Below, piece after piece: positions 4,696 to 9,274 of a stretch of 9,274 nucleotides of DNA; within the stretch, counting starts at the first letter, position 1; the number at the start of each line of letters is the position of its first letter. The translations under genes were made by a program, and so were the position numbers. The stretch covers positions 1-9,274 of the forward strand of contig LSIG01000044.1 in NCBI GenBank assembly GCA_001556125.1, read 5' to 3'. Source of the DNA: Rhizobiales bacterium CCH10-E5 (GTDB taxonomy: Bacteria; Pseudomonadota; Alphaproteobacteria; Rhizobiales; Beijerinckiaceae). The notes under the pieces are model-generated. The model was not told the DNA's origin. It was given only the letters and a program-made list of their open reading frames with translations, and made no database searches.

Positions 4696-6660
4696 GTGGG
4701 GCCAGATCACAGTAGTCTTCCTGATCGTGCTGTTCACGCCTGGACGGCGACGCAGTGGACCGCCTACCGCCTCGGCTTCCAGCCGCAGCTCGGCCATCCA
4801 TGGTTCGAGCTGATGGGCTGGCCGGTCTATTACCCGCCGGCCTTTTTCTGGTGGGGGTATTTCTACGACGCCTATGCGCCGCCGATCTTCGTCGAGGGCG
4901 CCTATATCGCGGCGTCGGGCGGCTTCATCTCAATCCCCGTCGCCATCGGCATGTCAGTCTGGCGGGCGCGCGAGGCGAAGAACGTCGAGACCTATGGCTC
5001 CGCCCGCTGGGCCGACGGCAAAGAGGTGAAGGCGGCCGGGCTGCTTGGGCCGGACGGCGTCGTGCTCGGCAAGCTCGATCATGCCTATCTCCGCCACGAC
5101 GGGCCGGAGCATGTGCTGTGCTTCGCGCCGACCCGCTCCGGCAAGGGCGTCGGTCTGGTCGTGCCGTCGCTCTTGACCTGGCCCGGCTCGGCGATCGTTC
5201 ACGACATCAAGGGCGAGAACTGGCAGCTCACCGCCGGCTTTCGAGCGAAGCACGGACGCGTGCTGCTATTCGATCCTACCAACGCCAGGTCGGCCGCTTA
5301 CAATCCGCTGCTGGAAGTCCGCCGCGGCCAATGGGAAGTGCGCGACGTGCAGAACGTCGCCGAAGTTTTGGTCGATCCGGAAGGCTCGCTCGACAAGCGT
5401 AACCACTGGGAGAAAACCTCCCATTCGCTTCTGGTCGGCGCGATCCTGCACGTCCTCTATGCCGAGGAGGACAAGACGCTCGCCGGCGTCGCCGCCTTCC
5501 TGTCCGATCCCAGGCGACCGATCGAGACGACGCTGCAGGCGATGATGACGACGCGGCATCTCGGTGAAGCCGGGCCGCACCCTGTCGGGGCGTCCACGGC
5601 GCGCGAGCTGCTCAACAAGTCCGACAACGAACGATCGGGTGTGTTGTCCACAGCCATTTCGTTCCTCGGGCTCTATCGCGATCCCATGGTGGCCGAGGTG
5701 ACGCGCCGGTGTGACTGGCGCATCGCGGACCTGATCGCCGATCCGAAGCCGGCGACCCTGTACCTTGTCGTTCCGCCGTCGGACATCTCGCGGACCAAGC
5801 CGCTCATTCGCCTGGTGCTCAACCAGATTGGCCGGCGTCTGACGGAAGACCTGCACGCCAAGGACCGTCGCCATCGCGTGCTGATGATGCTCGACGAGTT
5901 TCCAGCGCTCGGCCGACTCGGCTTCTTCGAGTCGGCCTTGGCTTTCATGGCAGGCTACGGCCTAAAGGCTTTTCTGATCGCCCAGAGCCTGAACCAGATC
6001 GAGAAGGCCTACGGCGCCAACAACTCGATCCTGGACAACTGCCATGTGCGCGTGAGCTTCGCCACCAACGACGAGCGGACGGCCAAGCGCGTTTCCGATG
6101 CGCTCGGCACCGCTACCGAGATGAAGGCGATGAAGAACTATGCCGGCCACCGGCTGTCGCCCTGGCTCGGTCATCTCATGGTATCGCGTTCCGAGACCGC
6201 GCGACCGCTGCTCACGCCCGGCGAAGTGATGCAGCTCCCGCCCGCCGATGAGATCGTCATGGTGGCCGGCACGCCGCCCATCCGCGCCAAGAAAGCGCGC
6301 TATTACGAGGATGCCCGGTTCAAGGAGCGAGTGCTTTTGCCGCCCGATCCGGCCAAGTCGGGACGGTCGAAGCGGACCGATGGTTGGTCCGCGCTGAAAC
6401 CGCAGACGCCCGACGCGGCCTTGCTGGCGAAGATTGCCGAGGCGGATGCGGCCAATAGCGGCCTACGCCGCGAGCCCGAACTGCCCGATCACGTCGCCAT
6501 CGCCAAGGAGACGACGGACCCAAGCGTGGCTGACGAGTTCGCCATCACGCTCGACGACGAGCCCGAGGACGCCGCGCGCCAGTCCCGCATCCTGCGCCAG
6601 CAGATGCGCGGCGTCGCCCGGCAGGTGTCGCTCCATCCCAATGACGGCATGGACCTTTGA
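4696..6660 (+). CDS. traG: TraG/VirD4-type conjugal coupling ATPase, N-terminal frame broken
   Basis: TraG is the inner-membrane coupling ATPase that hands relaxase-DNA to the Trb channel. With the GTG at 4696 the frame gives 654 residues. Hydrophobic segments lie at about 43-60 and 68-88, Walker A is APTRSGKGVG (144-153), VHDIKGENW follows at 168-176, and Walker B is RVLMMLDEF (394-402). The conserved C-terminal NCHVRVSFATNDERTAKRVS and GEVMQLPPADEIVMVAGTPP follow. The family N-terminus (MSATKILWGQ, then a first membrane helix VVFLIVLF) is encoded from ATG 4676 in another frame, which ends at 4811-4813. One base seems lost near 4736-4741, so a natural product would lack the first membrane helix or not be made. 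The core is otherwise intact. It overlaps the next gene by 20 bp. Confidence 0.85.
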   Translation: MGPDHSSLPDRAVHAWTATQWTAYRLGFQPQLGHPWFELMGWPVYYPPAFFWWGYFYDAYAPPIFVEGAYIAASGGFISIPVAIGMSVWRAREAKNVETYGSARWADGKEVKAAGLLGPDGVVLGKLDHAYLRHDGPEHVLCFAPTRSGKGVGLVVPSLLTWPGSAIVHDIKGENWQLTAGFRAKHGRVLLFDPTNARSAAYNPLLEVRRGQWEVRDVQNVAEVLVDPEGSLDKRNHWEKTSHSLLVGAILHVLYAEEDKTLAGVAAFLSDPRRPIETTLQAMMTTRHLGEAGPHPVGASTARELLNKSDNERSGVLSTAISFLGLYRDPMVAEVTRRCDWRIADLIADPKPATLYLVVPPSDISRTKPLIRLVLNQIGRRLTEDLHAKDRRHRVLMMLDEFPALGRLGFFESALAFMAGYGLKAFLIAQSLNQIEKAYGANNSILDNCHVRVSFATNDERTAKRVSDALGTATEMKAMKNYAGHRLSPWLGHLMVSRSETARPLLTPGEVMQLPPADEIVMVAGTPPIRAKKARYYEDARFKERVLLPPDPAKSGRSKRTDGWSALKPQTPDAALLAKIAEADAANSGLRREPELPDHVAIAKETTDPSVADEFAITLDDEPEDAARQSRILRQQMRGVARQVSLHPNDGMDL

Positions 6661-7117
6661 GGCCGATCTGCGCGACCGGATGAACGTCTATTTTCCGCCC
6701 GAGCTTCTGAAGCACATCGGCGATCTCGCCGACCGCAAGAAGCTGTCGCGCTCGGCGATCGTCGAGGCCGCTGTAGCGTCGTTTCTCTCGCCCGACGGGG
6801 CGGACAAACGCGAGGCGGCCTTTGTCCGCCGGCTCGACCGACTATCGCGGCAGGTTCAGCGGCTGGAACGGGATCTCGGCATCACCGCCGAGACGCTGGC
6901 GCTGTTCGTCCGCATCTGGCTGACTATCACGCCGCCTTTGCCGGGCGACGCCCAGGCCTCCGCGCAGGCGAAGGGCCGCGAGCGCTACGAGGGATTCATC
7001 GAAACGCTCGGACGGCGTCTCCAGAAAGGCCAGAGCTTCCTTCGGGAAATTCCCGACGACATCGCCGGCGCAATGCCGTCCGACGACTCGCACGAGGATC
7101 AGACTTCCAAGCAATAG
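6641..7117 (+). CDS. Ribbon-helix-helix (CopG-like) protein of the tra/trb operon
   Basis: This 158-residue protein starts at ATG 6641, inside the end of traG. A second possible start is ATG 6680, directly before NVYFPPELLKHIGDLADRKK. That stretch, with LSRSAIVEAAVASFLSPDG, is a CopG-type ribbon-helix-helix DNA-binding domain: one beta strand and two helices, at about residues 14-50. A coiled-coil-prone middle (RRLDRLSRQVQRLERDLGI) and a hydrophobic stretch LALFVRIWLTITPPL follow. A protein of this kind lies between traG and trbB in related conjugative elements and is commonly labelled a CopG-family regulator; its precise role is not established to my knowledge. It shows no damage. Overlap with traG implies translational coupling. 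Confidence 0.85.
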   Translation: MTAWTFEADLRDRMNVYFPPELLKHIGDLADRKKLSRSAIVEAAVASFLSPDGADKREAAFVRRLDRLSRQVQRLERDLGITAETLALFVRIWLTITPPLPGDAQASAQAKGRERYEGFIETLGRRLQKGQSFLREIPDDIAGAMPSDDSHEDQTSKQ

Positions 7118-7288
7118 TTCTCGGTCTGGAGATCTCAAGTATTCGGCAAGTTCGCCGCTTCCCTGTCTTTCCACGCCGCAGCACTACTACGCTATCACCA
7201 CTGTTGCGGCCGCCCCGAATGCGGTCATTTCACTCATCCCCGATCCAGGGTCGTGCGTCGTGCGCGCCCGCAGAAGAACGGGGACGAC

Positions 7289-8302
7289 GTGGCGGCATCT
7301 CACCAGCAACCGGAAGCGAGCACGAGAGGCATGCGCATGTTGCGCACCGCCCTTGGTCCCGCCATCGCCCGATATCTGGAAGACGCCTCGATCGTCGAGG
7401 TGATGCTCAACCCCGACGGACGGCTCTGGATCGACCGTCTTTCCGAAGGTCTCGGCGATACGGGCGAGTGGCTGTCGTCGGCCGATGGTGAGCGGATCAT
7501 CCGCCTCGTCGCGCACCATGTCGGCGCCGAGGTCCATTCCGGTAGCCCACGCGTCTCGGCCGAGTTGCCCGAGACCGGCGAGCGCTTCGAAGGTCTGTTG
7601 CCGCGCGTCGTGGCAGCGCCGGCCTTCGCCATCCGCAAGCCCGCCGTCGCGGTATTCACGCTCGGCGACTACGTCGTCGCCGGGATCATGACCGCCAGCC
7701 AGGCAGAGGCGCTGCGCGTCGCCGTCGCCGAGCGCCGCAACATCCTCGTCGCCGGCGGCACCTCGACCGGCAAGACAACGCTGACCAACGCGCTCCTGGC
7801 CGAAGTCGCCAAGACCTCCGACCGCGTCGTGCTGATCGAGGACACGCGCGAGCTGCAATGTGCCGCGCCGAACCTTGTGGCCCTGCGCACCAAGGACGGC
7901 GTCGCCTCGCTGTCCGATCTCGTCAGGTCTTGCTGCGCCTTCGCCCCGACCGCATCCCGATCGGCGAAGTACGTGGCGCCGAAAGCGCTCGACCTCCTGA
8001 AGGCCTGGGGCACCGGCCATCCCGGAGGCGTCGGCACCATTCACGCCGGCACCGCGATCGGTGCGCTGCGCCGCCTCGAACAGCTCATCCAGGAAGCCGT
8101 CGTCACCGTGCCGCGCGCGCTGATCGCCGAGACGATCGATGTCGTCGCCGTGCTCGCCGGCCGCGGCTCGCAGCGGCGCCTGGCCGAACTCGCCCGCGTC
8201 GAAGGGTTTGGCCCCTCCGGGGACTACCAGACCACACCGTCGGGCGCGGCGTCGGCGGTCATTCCCTCAGCAACCTCCGAACAATCGGGAGATCCCCCAT
8301 GA
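7289..8302 (+). CDS. trbB: TrbB (VirB11-type secretion ATPase), Walker B region scrambled by two indels
   Basis: TrbB is the cytoplasmic hexameric ATPase of the Trb mating channel. The frame from GTG 7289 gives 337 residues; GTG 7253 and ATG 7331 are alternatives. [14 protein letters not shown] opens the N-terminal domain, Walker A is GGTSTGKTT (156-164), the Asp box is LIEDTRELQ (182-190) and the His box is [12 protein letters not shown] (243-254). Between them about 18 residues (codons 7930-7983) read [15 protein letters not shown] and so on. The next frame encodes [18 protein letters not shown], the expected Walker B segment. A base is missing near 7928-7930 and an extra A sits at 7981-7984, restoring the frame. 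Without Walker B the protein should be inactive. The stop overlaps trbC by ATGA. Confidence 0.85.
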   Translation: MAASHQQPEASTRGMRMLRTALGPAIARYLEDASIVEVMLNPDGRLWIDRLSEGLGDTGEWLSSADGERIIRLVAHHVGAEVHSGSPRVSAELPETGERFEGLLPRVVAAPAFAIRKPAVAVFTLGDYVVAGIMTASQAEALRVAVAERRNILVAGGTSTGKTTLTNALLAEVAKTSDRVVLIEDTRELQCAAPNLVALRTKDGVASLSDLVRSCCAFAPTASRSAKYVAPKALDLLKAWGTGHPGGVGTIHAGTAIGALRRLEQLIQEAVVTVPRALIAETIDVVAVLAGRGSQRRLAELARVEGFGPSGDYQTTPSGAASAVIPSATSEQSGDPP

Positions 8303-8631
8303 TCCGCCATGCCCTGCGCACGCGTCGCCATATCGCGACGGCCGCCTCCGTCACCTTCCTGTCGCTCATGCTCTCGCCCGCCACCCATGCAGCCGGTTCG
8401 TCCATGCCGTGGGAAGCGCCGCTGCAATAGATTCTGGAGTCTATCGAAGGCCCGGTCGCCAAGATCGTCGCGGTGATCATTATCATCGTCACCGGCCTGA
8501 CGCTCGCCTTCGGCGACACGTCGGGCGGCTTCCGTCGCCTGATCCAGATCGTCTTCGGCCTGTCGATCGCCTTCGCCGCGTCGAGCTTCTTTTTGTCGTT
8601 CTTCTCGTTCGGCGGCGGGGCGCTGGTCTGA
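8299..8631 (+). pseudogene. trbC: TrbC (VirB2-like pilin) gene with an in-frame amber stop
   Basis: TrbC is the pilin subunit of the conjugative apparatus. The frame from ATG 8299 gives a signal peptide (basic [11 protein letters not shown], hydrophobic ASVTFLSLMLS, cleavage probably after THA), then SSMPWEAPLQ, then TAG at 8428-8430. The same frame continues with ILESIEGPVAKIVAVIIIIV (first membrane helix), GDTSGGFRRLIQIVFGLSIA (loop and second helix) and ends FGGGALV-TGA at 8629-8631. The family carries Gln at the TAG position (LQQI pattern), so a CAG-to-TAG change is the likely lesion. Without suppression only a 43-residue leader peptide is made. It overlaps trbB by 4 nt and trbD by 1 nt, so upstream termination may also lower translation of trbD. 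Confidence 0.85.
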
Positions 8632-8911
8632 TGGCGAGCGCGCTCGACCCTGCGGCCGAGGTGCCCGGCTTTTCCGTGCCTGTCCACCGGGCGCTGACCG
8701 AGCACACCTGCTCGGCGGCGCTCCGCGCGCCATCGCCATTCTCAACGGCACGCTGGCCGCCGCGCTCGGCCTCGGCCTGCGGCTCTGGCTGGTCGGCCTC
8801 GGCCTTTGGGCCGTCGGCCATTTCGCCGGCGTCTGGGCGGCCAAGCGCGATCCGATGTTCGTCGATGTGGTGCGACGCCATCTGCGCATCCCCGGCCACC
8901 TCGGCGTCTGA
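8631..8911 (+). pseudogene. trbD: TrbD (VirB3-like inner-membrane protein) gene with a frameshift
   Basis: TrbD is a small inner-membrane component of the Trb system. From ATG 8631 the frame gives PAAEVPGFSVPVHRALTE, as in the family. Near 8703-8709 homology moves to another frame, LLGGAPRAIAILNGTLAAAL, then LGLRLWLVGLGLWAVGHFAG (membrane helix) and RDPMFVDVVRRHLRIPGHLG-V with TGA at 8909-8911. One missing base explains this: inserting a T after CACA would give CAC ATC CTG CTC. The unrepaired frame has no stop and runs into the trbE frame (see findings). The gene overlaps the trbC stop by one base and ends 13 bases before the trbE ATG. Confidence 0.85.
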
Positions 8912-8916
8912 GGGAG
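8911..8916 (+). promoter_or_regulatory. Ribosome binding site of trbE
   Basis: AGGGAG lies eight bases upstream of the first of two tandem ATG codons (8925 and 8928). It supports an independent start for trbE after the trbD stop. Confidence 0.55.
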
Positions 8917-8924
8917 CCAGCATC

Positions 8925-9221
8925 ATGATGAACCTTGCCGAATATCGTAACCCCAACACCCAGCTCGCCGATTTCCTGCCCTGGGTGGCACTGGCCGGTG
9001 AAGGCATCGTTCTCAACAAGGACGGCTGCTTCCAGAGGACCGCGCGCTTTCGCGGGCCGGACCTCGACAGCGCCGTGCCGGCCGAGCTGGTCGCCGTCGC
9101 CGGCCGGCTCAACAACGCCTTCCGCCGCCTCGGCTCCGGCTGGTCGATTTTCGTCGAAGCCCAGCGCCACGTCGCCGCGACCTATCCCGCCAGCCTGTTC
9201 GCCGACAGCGCGGCCGCGCTA
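8925..9221 (+). pseudogene. trbE: TrbE (VirB4-type ATPase), N-terminal fragment cut by an IS5-family element
   Basis: About 99 residues are present: MMNLAEYRNPNTQLADFLPW, ALAGEGIVLNKDGCFQRTAR, FRGPDLDSAVPAELVAVAGR, LNNAFRRLGSGWSIFVEAQR, then TYPASLFADSAAAL. This is the conserved N-terminal CagE/TrbE/VirB4 domain. The full protein is about 800 residues with a C-terminal ATPase, which is missing from this side of the insertion; the family would continue ALVDAERR where the IS begins. TrbE/VirB4 powers pilus and channel assembly, so its interruption alone should block mating. The remainder may lie beyond the IS outside the window. Confidence 0.85.
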
Positions 9222-9274
9222 GGGTCAGGACTCGTTGATCACAGCCAGAAGATGACGGTGGCAGCGAGGGCGAT
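9222..9274 (-). mobile_element. IS5-family insertion sequence, one end (runs off the right edge)
   Basis: The sequence changes abruptly at 9222 to GGGTCAGGACTCGTTGATCA. I recognise this from memory as a terminal sequence of IS5-family (IS427-like group) elements, and it contains the end of a transposase gene on the minus strand. The insertion is after GCGCTA of trbE. IS427-group elements often target TA or CTAG-like sites, but the target duplication needs the other end. The boundary could be a base or two off. Confidence 0.75.
9239..9274 (-). CDS. IS5-family transposase, last 11 residues
   Basis: On the minus strand the open frame reads IALAATVIFWL followed by TGA at 9239-9241. This hydrophobic tail is typical of IS5-family (DDE, IS427-like) transposases. 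The rest lies outside the window, so nothing can be said about its integrity. Confidence 0.7.
   Translation of the reverse strand: MALAATVIFWL

Noticed and set aside
5266..5874. 202-residue minus-strand open frame
   Set aside because: It lies wholly antisense to conserved traG coding sequence, with Arg/Gly/Val-rich shadow composition and no recognisable domain.
7187..8044. 285-residue minus-strand open frame
   Set aside because: Antisense to trbB. Long only because of high-GC codon bias; no domain seen.
8224..8889. 221-residue minus-strand open frame
   Set aside because: Antisense to trbC/trbD, whose plus-strand homology is clear. Composition is low-complexity Arg/Ala.
1..9274. tRNA, rRNA, CRISPR array, integrase or attachment site
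   Set aside because: No cloverleaf-like, rRNA-like or regularly spaced repeat sequence was noticed on reading, and no integrase-like frame is present.

Overview
The window is high-GC, alphaproteobacterial-type DNA. Its conserved core reads like the relaxase - traG - CopG/RHH - trbB - trbC - trbD - trbE order of an integrative/conjugative element of the kind common in Hyphomicrobiales and relatives. Host and element assignments come from recalled family resemblance and codon style, not from a search.

Layout. (1) 1-511: right-hand part of an IS3-family insertion sequence on the minus strand, with orfA, the start of orfB and a -1 slippery heptamer. (2) 512-2600: a gene graveyard. In order it holds the C-terminal part of a LysR regulator (+) cut by the IS3 element, the N-terminal third of a CitE/HpcH-like lyase (-, frameshifted), a multiply broken PIN-domain protein gene (+), and about 100 bp of a Fic-domain gene (-) keeping little more than the active-site motif. 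(3) 2600-2956: the C-terminal DUF3363-like end of the element's relaxase. (4) 2957-4643: two intact genes lying between relaxase and traG: a GlxA-type DJ-1/AraC regulator (-) and, divergently, a small antibiotic-biosynthesis-monooxygenase (ABM) fold protein (+). An AT-richer spacer and a strong hairpin follow, just before traG. (5) 4676-9221: the traG - RHH - trbB - trbC - trbD - trbE run. (6) 9222-9274: the end of an IS5-family element inserted in trbE.

Main result. The transfer module is laid out as an operon with overlapping genes, but almost every gene is damaged. The relaxase is truncated. traG has lost its native start frame. trbB carries two compensating 1-nt indels that replace its Walker B region. 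trbC has an in-frame TAG, trbD is frameshifted and then reads open into trbE, and trbE is cut by an IS. Only the RHH gene, the GlxA-like regulator, the ABM gene and the IS3 orfA look whole. The simplest reading is an immobilised element undergoing decay, with a small regulator/enzyme pair retained inside it. The isolated 1-nt indels could partly be assembly errors; the nonsense codons, truncations and IS insertion are harder to explain that way. I see no RNA genes, CRISPR array or integrase.
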